DNA of 64,000 bases from Lysobacter auxotrophicus (GCF_027924565.1 NZ_AP027041.1:868001-932000), one strand, 5' to 3'; counted from the first letter of the stretch, positions 48,881-57,289 are shown. Made by a program: numbers and translations. The notes: a model not told the origin generated them from the sequence alone.

Positions 48881-49687
48881 ATGATGCGCAAGACCGTACT
48901 CGCCATGGCATTCGCAGCGGCCCTCGCGGCCGCTGCGCCTGCCGTTGCACAGCGCGCCAGCCTGGCCGATCGCGTGACTGTCCTCGAACAGCAGGCGGCG
49001 AACAACCAGGGCAACGTCGACCTCCTCAACCAGGTCACCCAGCTGCGCAACGAGATCCAGACCCTGCGTTCGCAGGTCGAGGAACTGCAGCAGCAGAACC
49101 AGCAGCTGCTGCAGAGTTCCAAGGCCCAGTACCTGGATCTGGACGGTCGCATCAATCGTCTGGAGAGCGGCGCAGTTGTCCCGCCCGCTCCCGGTACGAC
49201 GCCGGCGCCGGCGGGCACCAAGCCCGCCGCGCCGTCGGCATCGGCCAAGGACCGCCCGCCGGCGGTCTACGGCGACAAGGGCGCCATCGCCAAGAGCGCC
49301 GACGAGCGCGTGGCCTACGACGCCGCGTTCAACGCGCTGAAGGGCGGCGATTACGTCGAGTCCGCTCGCCTGTTCCAGGCCTTCATCGAGGCCCACCCGG
49401 AGGGCGCGTACACGCCCAACGCGCTGTACTGGCTGGGCGAGAGCTACTACGTCACCCAGAACTACCAGATGGCGCAGCTGCAGTTCCAGTCGCTGCTGGA
49501 TCGCTATCCGACCCACGACAAGGCCCCGGGCGCGATGCTCAAGATCGGCCTGTCGCAGTTCAACCAGAAACAGATCGAGGCCGCCGAGCGCACCCTGGCC
49601 GACGTTTCGACCAAATACCCCGGCACCGACGCCGCCCGCACCGCCAGCGACCGCCTCAACGCGATCCAGCTCGGCCGGCTGCGCTGA
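48881..49687 (+). CDS. cpoB: Cell division coordinator CpoB (YbgF)
   Basis: Periplasmic TPR protein that couples peptidoglycan synthesis (PBP1B) to Tol-driven outer-membrane constriction. The 268-residue product has a signal peptide ending AAPAVA, a trimerising coiled coil (SLADRVTVLEQQAA...SQVEELQQQNQQLL) at about 27-85, a Pro/Ala linker, and C-terminal TPRs (YDAAFNALKGGDYVESARLF, YWLGESYYVTQNYQMA). Two adjacent ATGs (48881, 48884) could serve; 7 nt follow pal. Confidence 0.94.
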   Translation: MMRKTVLAMAFAAALAAAAPAVAQRASLADRVTVLEQQAANNQGNVDLLNQVTQLRNEIQTLRSQVEELQQQNQQLLQSSKAQYLDLDGRINRLESGAVVPPAPGTTPAPAGTKPAAPSASAKDRPPAVYGDKGAIAKSADERVAYDAAFNALKGGDYVESARLFQAFIEAHPEGAYTPNALYWLGESYYVTQNYQMAQLQFQSLLDRYPTHDKAPGAMLKIGLSQFNQKQIEAAERTLADVSTKYPGTDAARTASDRLNAIQLGRLR

Positions 49688-49692
49688 TCCGC

Positions 49693-49698
49693 TAAAAT
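49693..49698 (+). promoter_or_regulatory. Candidate -10 box before queE
   Basis: TAAAAT in ccgctaaaatagcggg, 7 nt upstream of the queE ATG. The box sits in the loop of a 5-bp hairpin, and a transcript starting here would be nearly leaderless. Because of that it may not be a real promoter. Confidence 0.3.
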
Positions 49699-49704
49699 AG
49701 CGGG

Positions 49705-50382
49705 ATGAACGCCGTCCCCCTCGATGCGGCCGCCGCATCGCCCGACCGGCTGCGCATCACCGAAATCTTCCTGTCCCTGCAGGGCGAAGCTCGTGCGATC
49801 GGCTGGCCGACCGTCTTCGTCCGCCTGACCGGGTGCCCGCTGCGCTGCCAATACTGCGACACCGCCTACGCCTTCCACGGCGGTGAGTGGTGGCAGATCG
49901 ACGACATCCTGGCCGAGGTCGCCTGTCACGGCGCCCGGCACGTCTGCGTGACCGGTGGCGAGCCGTTGTCGCAGAAGCGCTGCATCGGGCTGCTCAAGCG
50001 ACTGTGCGACGAAGGCTACGACGTCTCGCTGGAAACCTCCGGCGCGATCGACATCGCCGAGGTCGATCCGCGCGTGTCGCGCGTGCTCGACATCAAGACG
50101 CCGGGCTCGATGGAGGTGCATCGCAACCTCTGGTCGAACCTGCCGCTGCTCACGCCGCACGATCAGGTGAAGTTCGTCATCTGTTCGCGCGAGGACTTCG
50201 ACTGGGCGAAGGAGATCGTCGCGCAGCATCGCCTGACCGAAGTCTGCGACGTGCTGTTCTCGCCGAGCTTCGCGCAGATCAAGCCGAGCGACCTGGCCGA
50301 CTGGATCGTCGCCGAGCGCCTGCCGGTCCGGTTCCAGCTGCAATTGCACAAGATCCTGTGGAACGACGAGCCCGGCCGCTGA
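49705..50382 (+). CDS. queE: 7-carboxy-7-deazaguanine synthase
   Basis: Radical-SAM enzyme of the queuosine/preQ1 pathway, turning 6-carboxytetrahydropterin into 7-carboxy-7-deazaguanine. The 225-residue product has the [4Fe-4S] cysteines Cys44, Cys48 and Cys51 ([11 protein letters not shown]), the SAM-binding GGEP ([12 protein letters not shown]), and FSLQGE-like FLSLQGEAR near the start. It is 17 nt after cpoB and followed by queC. Other que genes (queD, queF, tgt) are not in the window. Confidence 0.95.
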   Translation: MNAVPLDAAAASPDRLRITEIFLSLQGEARAIGWPTVFVRLTGCPLRCQYCDTAYAFHGGEWWQIDDILAEVACHGARHVCVTGGEPLSQKRCIGLLKRLCDEGYDVSLETSGAIDIAEVDPRVSRVLDIKTPGSMEVHRNLWSNLPLLTPHDQVKFVICSREDFDWAKEIVAQHRLTEVCDVLFSPSFAQIKPSDLADWIVAERLPVRFQLQLHKILWNDEPGR

Positions 50383-50423
50383 GCGGAAACGCCGTCGACG
50401 GGTACGTCCTGAAGGAAACACCA

Positions 50424-51122
50424 ATGAAGAAAGCTGTCGTCCTGGTTTCGGGCGGGATGGACTCCGCCGTCGTCGTCGCCATGGCCCGCGCGCAGGGCTT
50501 CGCCGTGCACGCGTTGAGCGTGCGCTACGGGCAGCGCCACACCTCCGAACTCGACGCCGCGCAGCGCGTGGCCGAATCGCTCGGCGCGGTCGAGCACAAG
50601 ACGGTCAACGTCGACCTGCGCAGCATCGGCGGCTCGGCGCTCACCGACGAAAGCATCACGGTGCCGACCGACGTCGATGGCCACGCCGTCGGGCAGGACG
50701 CGCCGAAGGACGCGATTCCGGTCACTTACGTGCCCGCCCGCAACACGATCATGCTGTCGGTCGCGCTGGGCTGGGCCGAGGTGCTGGGCGCGAACGACCT
50801 CTTCTGTGGCGTCAACGCGGTGGACTATTCGGGCTATCCCGATTGCCGTCCGGAGTTCGTCGAAGCCTTCGAGAAACTCGCCAACCTCGCCACCAAGGCC
50901 GGCGTGGAAGGCGCTGGCATCCGCGTGCACGCGCCGTTGCAGTTCATGAGCAAGGCCGATATCGCGCGCGAGGGCGTGCGCCTGGGCGTGGATTTCGCGC
51001 AGACCGTCTCGTGCTACCAGGCCGACAACGAAGGCCGCGCCTGCGGCCATTGCGACGCCTGCCGCCTGCGCGCGGAAGGTTTCGCGGCGGCCGGCATCGC
51101 CGATCCCACGCGTTACGTCTGA
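50424..51122 (+). CDS. queC: 7-cyano-7-deazaguanine synthase
   Basis: ATP-dependent enzyme that forms preQ0 from the QueE product. The 232-residue product has the PP-loop SGGMDSA at 9-15, [13 protein letters not shown], the [21 protein letters not shown] segment (ends named) and the zinc-binding C-terminal cysteines in [18 protein letters not shown]. The ATG at 50424 follows AAGGAAA. Last gene of the tol-pal/que run. Confidence 0.96.
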   Translation: MKKAVVLVSGGMDSAVVVAMARAQGFAVHALSVRYGQRHTSELDAAQRVAESLGAVEHKTVNVDLRSIGGSALTDESITVPTDVDGHAVGQDAPKDAIPVTYVPARNTIMLSVALGWAEVLGANDLFCGVNAVDYSGYPDCRPEFVEAFEKLANLATKAGVEGAGIRVHAPLQFMSKADIAREGVRLGVDFAQTVSCYQADNEGRACGHCDACRLRAEGFAAAGIADPTRYV

Positions 51123-51176
51123 GCGATGCGCGTGACGCCGACCGCGCCTCACCTGCACCGTCACGGCGCCCTGCGC

Positions 51177-51182
51177 TAGAAT
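51177..51182 (+). promoter_or_regulatory. Candidate -10 box of tRNA-Lys
   Basis: TAGAAT, with CTGCAC at 51153-51158 as a poor -35 (18-nt spacing), 58 nt upstream of the tRNA. In context gctagaatgcac it resembles the TAAAAT boxes before aspS and yebC. Confidence 0.5.
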
Positions 51183-51239
51183 GCACGCCCCGGCGCAACG
51201 CTGGGCCGCGCTCCGCATTGCGGGCGCCGATCTTCAAGT

Positions 51240-51315
51240 GGGCCGTTAGCTCAGTCGGTAGAGCATCGGACTTTTAATCCGCTGGTCGATGGTTCGAATC
51301 CATCACGGCCCACCA
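51240..51315 (+). tRNA. tRNA-Lys (anticodon UUU)
   Basis: Full cloverleaf of 76 nt including encoded CCA. The acceptor stem gggccgt/acggccc is perfect, the D-loop is agctcagtcggtagagc, and the anticodon loop cttttaa holds TTT. The T-arm is gatggttcgaatccatc. The 27-43 pair at the top of the anticodon stem is U-C, a mismatch; all other pairs fit. Confidence 0.96.
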
Positions 51316-51420
51316 TCTCCGAGCGATCCTTCACTACTGCAGCCCCGCGATAAAGCGCCAGTAGGCACGTGCCTGCGTCTTGACTGAGCGGCTCGCGTCG
51401 CGCCCTGCAGCCCGTGCACG

Positions 51421-51744
51421 TTACTCGTACGTATATGCCGGCCGCCGAACTGCCAGTTCGTTTCCCGGCGCACGCATCGCGCCGTCGTAATACTCCACCG
51501 GCCTTACGCGCGCTGTTCCAGCGGATTGCGGTTGCACGTTGTCGTGCGCGGAGGGCGACGCCTCCGGGCATTGCATGTGCAGGTCGCGCGCGAGCGTGGA
51601 ATCGTCATCGGGTACGACGCCCGGCGCGCATGTCGGCGCGATCGCGCTGCCTGTCATCAGGATGCGGAGGTCGGAGGCGTGTGCGTTCGTGATCGCCACT
51701 CCGGTGCAGAGCACGACAACTGATGCAGTAACAAACCGTTTCAT
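51421..51744 (-). CDS. Small secreted protein of unknown function
   Basis: 107 residues from the ATG at 51744. The N-terminus is a clear Sec signal (MKRFVTASVVVLCTGVAITNAHA, ends named MKRF and NAHA), so the mature protein of about 84 residues is periplasmic or exported. The mature part has two cysteines, no known domain, and ends ELAVRRPAYTYE. Hydrophobicity and the signal make it a likely gene, but GC-rich sequence gives many false frames, so it is only moderately certain. It stands alone, convergent with tRNA-Lys. Confidence 0.55.
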   Translation of the reverse strand: MKRFVTASVVVLCTGVAITNAHASDLRILMTGSAIAPTCAPGVVPDDDSTLARDLHMQCPEASPSAHDNVQPQSAGTARVRPVEYYDGAMRAPGNELAVRRPAYTYE

Positions 51745-52095
51745 GACGTCCTCACTGGAATCTGGCGCCGGGCCCACTGGCCCCTCGGCCGCATTGCGCT
51801 GGCCGAGGGGCTTCCGCGATGGGCGCGCTCTGAGCGCGGCCCGGAATGGATCGCCGCCATGTGGAGCGGCGAATTCGGGCCCGAAGTGGAAGTCCAGTCA
51901 GAAGTGAGGCCGACGCGACACAGGTTCGCGGATGGGCGGCCGCGAGAACATCGGACCTTTCCGAATTATTCGCATTGCCGAGCGTTCGGATCTGTGCTGC
52001 GAGCTTGTGATGCGCGTTACGAACGCAACCACGCTGCGTCTCCACGCGTAGCCATCGTCCTATTCCCGGCGACGCCCCGCCATCAGCAGATCGCG
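51745..52095. other. Gene-free stretch
   Basis: Frames here on both strands have compositions typical of shadow frames, and I see no ribosome site plus start combination that is convincing. It presumably carries the promoter for the leftward secreted-protein gene. Nothing else is seen. Confidence 0.5.
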
Positions 52096-52290
52096 TCAGC
52101 GCGCCGAATCCTCCGGATGCACGCGATACAGATGCGGTGGACACGAAAACGCAGGCTCGCGATCGCGCGGCAACGTGTGCCAGTGGCCTTGCGCGGAATT
52201 GCTGGCGAACTCGTCCAGATGCCAGGCCTGGATGCGTGCGCCGGCGGCGAACGCGGCGCGCAGGGCGGCGTATTCATCGATGCGGTTCAT
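52096..52290 (-). CDS. Small hypothetical protein
   Basis: 64 residues from the ATG at 52290 (MNRIDEYAALRAAFAAGA). The sequence has a sensible amphipathic start, then aromatic residues (WHLDEF, GHWHTL) and an end YRVHPED. This is a layout seen in small phage- or plasmid-type proteins in which a 'Y-R-V/I-x-P' end is conserved. No functional assignment. The start is 186 nt downstream of the HU gene stop on the same strand, so readthrough from HU is possible. Confidence 0.5.
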   Translation of the reverse strand: MNRIDEYAALRAAFAAGARIQAWHLDEFASNSAQGHWHTLPRDREPAFSCPPHLYRVHPEDSAR

Positions 52291-52434
52291 GGTGGGCCTC
52301 GTGTTGCGAAACTCGATGCGATTGCATCGACAGTGCACACGATGGACCCGGCGCGTCCCAGGCGTTAAGACGCCGGCGCGGTGTGTTCGGGAGTGTTCAG
52401 GCCGGGCGGAACGTCACGCCAGCGGCGGCGGAGA

Positions 52435-52466
52435 CGATGCATGCGGCAGCGGGGCCGCATGCATCG
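52435..52466 (-). terminator. Hairpin after the HU gene (likely terminator)
   Basis: A perfect 13-bp stem, cgatgcatgcggc at 52435-52447 and gccgcatgcatcg at 52454-52466, with a 6-nt loop. It lies 10 nt after the HU stop. No T-run follows on the minus strand, so it may be Rho-assisted or act to stabilise the mRNA 3' end. Confidence 0.6.
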
Positions 52467-52476
52467 CGAAGGGCGC

Positions 52477-52749
52477 TTACTTCAGCGCGTCCTTGAGGGC
52501 CTTGCCCGGCTTGAACGCCGGCACGATCGTCGCCGGGATCACGATGTCCTCGCCCGTCTTCGGGTTGCGGCCGGTGCGGCCGGCGCGGTTGCGCGCCTCG
52601 AAGGTGCCGAAGCCCACCAGCGTCACGGCTTCGCCGTTCTTCAGGGTCTGGGTGACGGACTCGACCAGCGCGTTGAGCGCGGCCTCGGCCTGGGCCTTGG
52701 AGAGCTGCGAACGCTCGGCGATGGATTCGACCAGCTGTGCCTTGTTCAT
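52477..52749 (-). CDS. hupB: DNA-binding protein HU (beta-like)
   Basis: 90-residue histone-like nucleoid protein. N-terminal [19 protein letters not shown] dimerisation helices, the beta-arm with [14 protein letters not shown] and the DNA-intercalating proline in its tip, and the end [12 protein letters not shown] are typical of HU. It is the usual length. Single gene, divergent from nothing; a hairpin follows. Confidence 0.96.
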   Translation of the reverse strand: MNKAQLVESIAERSQLSKAQAEAALNALVESVTQTLKNGEAVTLVGFGTFEARNRAGRTGRNPKTGEDIVIPATIVPAFKPGKALKDALK

Positions 52750-52839
52750 GCGGATTCCTGATTGGAAGGGCCGCGTAGCATACAGGCTAGCCGCCGATGT
52801 CTCATGTCCGCGGCCCGCCAGCCGGGCGCGCGGCCCCTG

Positions 52840-53238
52840 TCAAGGGTCGAATTTCCAGCCGATCGTCAGCACCTGGTGCCGATCCTCGAAGACCGGACGG
52901 CAGGGCGGCGCCCGGGTCGAAATCCGGTACCAGAACTCCAGCGTGGTCTCGGTCACGCGCATGCGGTGCGCGTACGCCCCGATGTAGACCGGCAGGTGGC
53001 CGACGTAGATCGCGCCGTCCAGTGCGTCCTTCTGCGCCATGAAACGGGGCCGTCGCGGACGTCGCGCCGAGGACGGAACCGGCTCTTCCATCGACGCGAA
53101 CCGCTCGGCATACATCTGCTCCATGACGCGCGCGACCGTCGCATAGCTGTTGTGCGCAGGCAGGAGGGACAGCAACCGGCGCGGTTCCTCGCGGCTGCCG
53201 TAATCCTCGTAGATCACCCAACCTGCGCTCTGGTCCAT
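52840..53238 (-). CDS. Unknown protein, 'YED' family, copy 2
   Basis: 132 residues from ATG 53238. No known domain is recognised and there is no signal peptide. The chain shares with the gene immediately upstream (53414-53803) the patterns GWVIYEDYG, RLLSLLPAHNS, EQMYAERFASMEE, AIYVGHLPVYIGAYAHRM and LEFWYRI. The shared features lie in the same order along the whole length, so these are paralogues. The ATG at 53238 is chosen because it aligns with the other copy's start. Confidence 0.7.
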   Translation of the reverse strand: MDQSAGWVIYEDYGSREEPRRLLSLLPAHNSYATVARVMEQMYAERFASMEEPVPSSARRPRRPRFMAQKDALDGAIYVGHLPVYIGAYAHRMRVTETTLEFWYRISTRAPPCRPVFEDRHQVLTIGWKFDP

Positions 53239-53413
53239 GGCGTCGACTCCCTGGTCGCTCGGCCCGGTCGTGCTCCGCCCGGAGGCGGGCGCATCGTGGT
53301 TCGTCGAAAGCATTCTTTCCGTGCGAACGCATCAGGTGCGCGGACTTCTCGACTTTCCCGACGAGGTGCGTGCGTGTCGCCATTGCCCCCGGTGTCATGG
53401 GCAGCACTGTTTC

Positions 53414-53803
53414 TCAGACCGGCAGCCGCAGCATCCGGCACTCGAAAACCGGCCCGGGCGCGCCGCGGTCGGTCGCGATGCGATACCAGAACTCCAGCAC
53501 GCCGACATGCGTCACGATGCGCTGCGCATACACGCCAACGTATCGCGGCGAATGGCCGACATAGATGCCGCCATGCCGCGGATCGGTCTTGGCCGCGTAA
53601 CGCGAATCCTGCGGCCTGCGCCGGTAGTGGAAGCGCTCTTCCAGCGATGCGTAGCGATCGACGTAGACCTGCTCGGCATAGCGCGCGATCGACGCGACGC
53701 TGCGGTGGGCGGGCAACAGCGAAAGCAACCTGCAGGGCGTTCCGAACGTGGCGTCATCCTCGTAGACGATCCAGCCGGCGCCACGATTGACGGTGCCGGT
53801 CAT
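53414..53803 (-). CDS. Unknown protein, 'YED' family, copy 1
   Basis: 129 residues from ATG 53803, with the pattern GWIVYEDDA, RLLSLLPAHRS, EQVYVDRYASLEE, GIYVGHSPRYVGVYAQRI and LEFWYRIA shared with its neighbour. 175 nt separate the two. Both are cytoplasmic by sequence, rich in Arg and Tyr, and lack known catalytic motifs. Two diverged copies in the same order argue strongly that the frame is real. Confidence 0.7.
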   Translation of the reverse strand: MTGTVNRGAGWIVYEDDATFGTPCRLLSLLPAHRSVASIARYAEQVYVDRYASLEERFHYRRRPQDSRYAAKTDPRHGGIYVGHSPRYVGVYAQRIVTHVGVLEFWYRIATDRGAPGPVFECRMLRLPV

Positions 53804-54344
53804 GGGCAGGCGGCCAGCCCGATGAAACAGCAGTGCGCACCAGACGCTCCATCGCCGCGCGCTGCCGTAGGCGGCACCTCGCGCAAGGATCGGCCTACGG
53901 CCGGGGGACGAGCGCGGCTTGTCGTCGAGCTGCTGTCATCGTCCAGGTGCAATTCCATGCCGCGTCCCCTTTGTCGTTGTGACGAGGGGTAAGCATTTTT
54001 CGCCGACGTGAGAATCAGCAACGCGAAGTTTTCTCAGTGCGGGAACGGTTGTTGTGCCCGACTGGTGTGTAGCGCCGGAATCCTGCGGGAAAACGAACGG
54101 ATCAGCTCGCAACGCGCGCCTTTCCCGGAAGAGGAAACCGGCTGCTTGGCCACAGCCTGTATGCGGCACGCAGAAAATTTCTGGCAGACAGATTCCGAAC
54201 AATGAGATCGCAGGTTCTGCACGTACCGCGAGCGTGTTCTCCGCAATACGCATGCGTCTTCAGATAACTCTCAAGATCGGCAATGCGCGCCGTTGGCTTT
54301 TTTCGCCTGGCGAATGCTGGTTTCGCCTGCGTCCTCGCGCTGGC
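53804..54344. other. Gene-poor stretch of lower GC
   Basis: No convincing gene. GC content is visibly lower around 53990-54300 than in the surroundings (several runs of A or T). Frames of 105 and 73 codons on the minus strand lack ribosome sites and domain-like composition. It may be a promoter region or degraded transferred DNA. Confidence 0.5.
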
Positions 54345-54779
54345 TCAATCGTCTCCCGCCAGGCTCGCCACCGCCGTGCTGCTGCGTTCGAAGCGCGGCA
54401 GCCGGTCGCTGGTGTCGAACCAGGGGATGCGCGAGCGTGTCCAGACGTGGTCGTCGATGCGGACGCGCGCGGGCTCGTCCAAGGTGCCCACGCAGACCTG
54501 CACGCGATCGGCGAGGACCGCCTCGCGCATGCCCAGCGTGCTGCCGCATCGTGCGCAGAAGCCACGCTCGGCATTGCGCGACGAGCGGAACCACGTCGGC
54601 GGCGATCCGGTCCACGCGAACGAGTCGGCCGGGAAATGCACGAAGGCGAGTGCCGGTGCGCCCGAATGCCGCCGGCACATCCCGCAGTGGCAGATCACGC
54701 CCCGCAACGGTTCGGCCGTGGCGCGATAGCGCACCGCGCCGCAAAGGCAGCCGCCTTCGAAGATCGCCTCATCCGACAT
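54345..54779 (-). CDS. GFA family protein (glutathione-dependent formaldehyde-activating-like), copy 2
   Basis: 144 residues from ATG 54779. Zinc cysteines are in GGCLCGAVRYRA (CxC), HCGMCRRHSG (CxxC) and FCARCGS (CxxC), the signature of the GFA/Mss4-like fold. Relatives of the named Paracoccus Gfa protein are mostly of unknown activity, so this should not be read as formaldehyde metabolism. A second GFA gene lies 29 nt upstream, sharing all these motifs. Confidence 0.88.
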   Translation of the reverse strand: MSDEAIFEGGCLCGAVRYRATAEPLRGVICHCGMCRRHSGAPALAFVHFPADSFAWTGSPPTWFRSSRNAERGFCARCGSTLGMREAVLADRVQVCVGTLDEPARVRIDDHVWTRSRIPWFDTSDRLPRFERSSTAVASLAGDD

Positions 54780-54808
54780 TGCCTGCTCCTTGTCCGAACC
54801 TCTCCGGT

Positions 54809-55213
54809 TCATCCCGTGCTGGTGCGCGGGTAGTGCCGCATCGCCTCGTTGGCGCGTTCCCACGGCAGTTTATGCTCGATCCAGATTTCCTTCGTCGGCG
54901 GAAACTGCTCGGGCGCGTCGAGTGTCGCGGTGGTGATGTCGATGCTGTCGACGTCGTCGTCGTGCCGATAACTCAGCTGCGTGCCGCAGACGCCGCAGAA
55001 GGTGCGCATCACGTCCGGCGAGGAGCGGAAGCGCACCGGCAGCCCCCGCGTGAAGACCAGGCTGTTGACGTGGAAGGTCGACCACGCCACCGACGGGGCA
55101 CCGCTCGCGCGCCGGCAGCTGCGGCAATGGCAGATGCTGCGCGAGACCGGCGGTGCCGTGGCGCGGTATCGAATGGCCCCGCACAGGCAGCCGCCTTCGA
55201 TGGACATTCCCAT
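54809..55213 (-). CDS. GFA family protein, copy 1
   Basis: 134 residues from ATG 55213, which follows GGAGG by 5 nt. Motifs GGCLCGAIRYRA, CHCRSCRRASG, and FCGVCGTQLSY hold the zinc cysteines. Substrate unknown. It forms a two-gene unit with the downstream paralogue and lies downstream of recQ, facing the same way. Confidence 0.88.
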   Translation of the reverse strand: MGMSIEGGCLCGAIRYRATAPPVSRSICHCRSCRRASGAPSVAWSTFHVNSLVFTRGLPVRFRSSPDVMRTFCGVCGTQLSYRHDDDVDSIDITTATLDAPEQFPPTKEIWIEHKLPWERANEAMRHYPRTSTG

Positions 55214-55319
55214 GCTGGCCTCCACGACCCTGACGTGGCGGAGGATTTCAGGCTATCCGGGGTCGTGTGTGGGGAGCGCGAGGACGGTTCGGGGGCGCCG
55301 CGGGTCTCCGCACCGCCGC

Positions 55320-57134
55320 CTACGCCGCGTCGAACAACTGCTGCAATACCGCCTCGCCGTAGCGATCCAGCTTGCTCGCGCCGATGCCCGGAACGCGCGC
55401 GAGTTCGTCCAGGTCGTCCGGCGCGGCCTGGGCGATCGCCCGCAGCGTGCTGTCGTGGAAGATCACGTAGGCCGGCACGTTCTGTTCGCGAGCGGTGTTG
55501 CTGCGCCATTCGCGCAGGGCTTCGAAGCGCAGCTGCGATTGCGGATCCAGGTCGATCGCGATTGCCGCCGACGAGCCGCCACGCGTGCGGCGGCCGCGCG
55601 CGGGCTTTTCCGGTTCGTGGCGGAAGCGCAGTTCGACTTCGCCGCGCAACACCGGGCCGCTCAGCGCGGTGAGGCGCAATGCGCCGTGGTGTTCGATGTC
55701 GGCTTCGAGCAGGCCCCCGGCCAACAGCTGGCGGAACACGCCGCGCCACTGGCGCTCATCGAGGTCGCTGCCGATGCCCCAGGTGCTCAGGCCTTCGTGG
55801 CCCCACTGCTTCACCTTGTCGGTCGCCACGCCGCGAAGCACATCGATCACGTGACCGGCGCCGAAGCGCTGGCCGGTGCGGTACACGCACGACAGGGCCT
55901 TGCGCGCCGCCTGCGTGCCGTCCCAGCTGCGCGGCGGATCCAGGCAGTTGTCGCAGTTGCCGCACGCGCCGGCATGCGCCTCGCCGAACCAGCCCAGCAG
56001 CGCCCGGCGCCGACACTGCGTGGACTCGCAATATCCAAGGAGTGCGTCGAGCTTGCGAAGCTCGAGCCGCTTGCGTTCCTCGCCGGCCTCGCCCTGCTGG
56101 ATGAGCTGGCGCAGGTTCACCACGTCGCCAAGGCCGTAGCTGAGCCACACCTCCGCCGCTTCGCCATCGCGTCCGGCGCGTCCGGTTTCCTGGTAATAGC
56201 CCTCTATCGACTTGGGCAGGTCGACATGGGCGACGAAGCGAACGTCCGGCTTGTCGATGCCCATGCCGAAGGCGATCGTCGCCACCATCACCACGCCGTC
56301 CTGCTGCAGGAAACGCCGCTGGTTCTGCGCGCGCAGCGAGGCGTCCATGCCGGCGTGATAGGGCAGGGCGTTCACGCCGGCGGCCTGCAACTGCTCGGCG
56401 ACGGTTTCCACGCGCTTGCGCGAGAACGCGTACACGATGCCGCTTTGGCCACGATGGCCGTCGAGGAAATCCAGCAACTGCCGCACGCCACCGCCGTCCT
56501 TGTGCACGATGCGATAGCGCAGGTTGGGCCGGTCGAAGGAGCTGACGAACTGGCGCGCGTCGTCCAGCGCGAGTCGCTCGGCGATCTCGCGCCGCGTCGG
56601 CGCGTCGGCGGTGGCGGTCAGCGCGATGCGCGGGATGTCCGGCCAGCGCTCGTGCAGCACCGTGAGCTGGCGGTATTCCGGGCGGAAATCGTGGCCCCAC
56701 TGCGACACGCAGTGCGCTTCGTCGATGGCGAACAACGCGATGCGCGCGCGGTCGAGCAGCGAGAGGAAGCGGTTGGTCAGCAACCGCTCGGGCGCGACGT
56801 AGAGCAGGTCCAGTTCGCCCGAGAGCAGCTGGCGTTCGACGTCGGCCGCATCGGCGGCATCGAGCGTCGAGTTCAGGAAGGCCGCGCGCACGCCGAGCTG
56901 GCGCAGCGCCTCGACCTGGTCCTGCATCAGCGCGATCAGCGGGGAGACCACCAGCGCGCAGCCCTCGCGCAGCAGCGCGGGCAGCTGGTAGCACAGCGAC
57001 TTGCCGCCGCCGGTGGGCATGAGGACGAGGGCGTCGCCGCCGCCGGTGACGTGCTCGACGATCTGCCGTTGTTCGCCGCGAAAGCCGGGGTGGCCGAAGA
57101 CGCGGCGGAGCAGGTCGAGTGCGGGGTCTGACAT
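55320..57134 (-). CDS. recQ: ATP-dependent DNA helicase RecQ
   Basis: 3'-5' helicase of the RecF pathway. The 604-residue product has Walker A MPTGGGKSLCYQLP, the DEAH-type motif FAIDEAHCVSQWG, helicase C domain with GMGIDKPDVRFVAHVDLP, the RQC zinc site (CRRRALLGWF...CGNCDNC) and a winged helix. A C-terminal HRDC domain (about 520-604; ARVPGIGASKLDRYGEAVL) is complete. ATG 57134 opens at the standard start. Full length. Confidence 0.97.
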   Translation of the reverse strand: MSDPALDLLRRVFGHPGFRGEQRQIVEHVTGGGDALVLMPTGGGKSLCYQLPALLREGCALVVSPLIALMQDQVEALRQLGVRAAFLNSTLDAADAADVERQLLSGELDLLYVAPERLLTNRFLSLLDRARIALFAIDEAHCVSQWGHDFRPEYRQLTVLHERWPDIPRIALTATADAPTRREIAERLALDDARQFVSSFDRPNLRYRIVHKDGGGVRQLLDFLDGHRGQSGIVYAFSRKRVETVAEQLQAAGVNALPYHAGMDASLRAQNQRRFLQQDGVVMVATIAFGMGIDKPDVRFVAHVDLPKSIEGYYQETGRAGRDGEAAEVWLSYGLGDVVNLRQLIQQGEAGEERKRLELRKLDALLGYCESTQCRRRALLGWFGEAHAGACGNCDNCLDPPRSWDGTQAARKALSCVYRTGQRFGAGHVIDVLRGVATDKVKQWGHEGLSTWGIGSDLDERQWRGVFRQLLAGGLLEADIEHHGALRLTALSGPVLRGEVELRFRHEPEKPARGRRTRGGSSAAIAIDLDPQSQLRFEALREWRSNTAREQNVPAYVIFHDSTLRAIAQAAPDDLDELARVPGIGASKLDRYGEAVLQQLFDAA

Positions 57135-57223
57135 CGCGTTAGTTTAGCGAAGCGGTGCGCCGGGGGGGCTTCGGAAAACCGCGGGAAATCGCGTCGGGAA
57201 TCCAGACCGCACGCCCCTGAACG

Positions 57224-57255
57224 GAAAAACCCCTCTCCGTTCGCGGGAGAGGGGC
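57224..57255 (-). terminator. Intrinsic terminator of dps, built from REP-like core
   Basis: On the minus strand, cccctctc...gagagggg is an 8-bp stem (57230-57237 with 57247-57254) followed by five T (57225-57229). The stem sequence equals the core of the repeats at 1706-1826 and 2244, suggesting a repeat that became a terminator. It lies about 40 nt after the dps stop. Confidence 0.85.
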
Positions 57256-57289
57256 CTTCGAGCCTTGAATCAGCGCTCGCGCGCCGCCA

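Noticed and set aside
51752-52144. 130-codon minus-strand frame in the gap after tRNA-Lys
   Set aside because: Looks like a shadow frame (many Arg, Ser, Pro) and has no ribosome site; the real small gene at 52096-52290 is in another frame.
53800-54021. 73-codon minus-strand frame overlapping the start of the YED copy 1
   Set aside because: Composition is Ser/Arg/Pro-rich, and its end overlaps the better supported gene.
53936-54253. 105-codon minus-strand frame in the lower-GC gap
   Set aside because: No ribosome site, mixed composition without hydrophobic core or domain, and no overlap with conserved-looking sequence.
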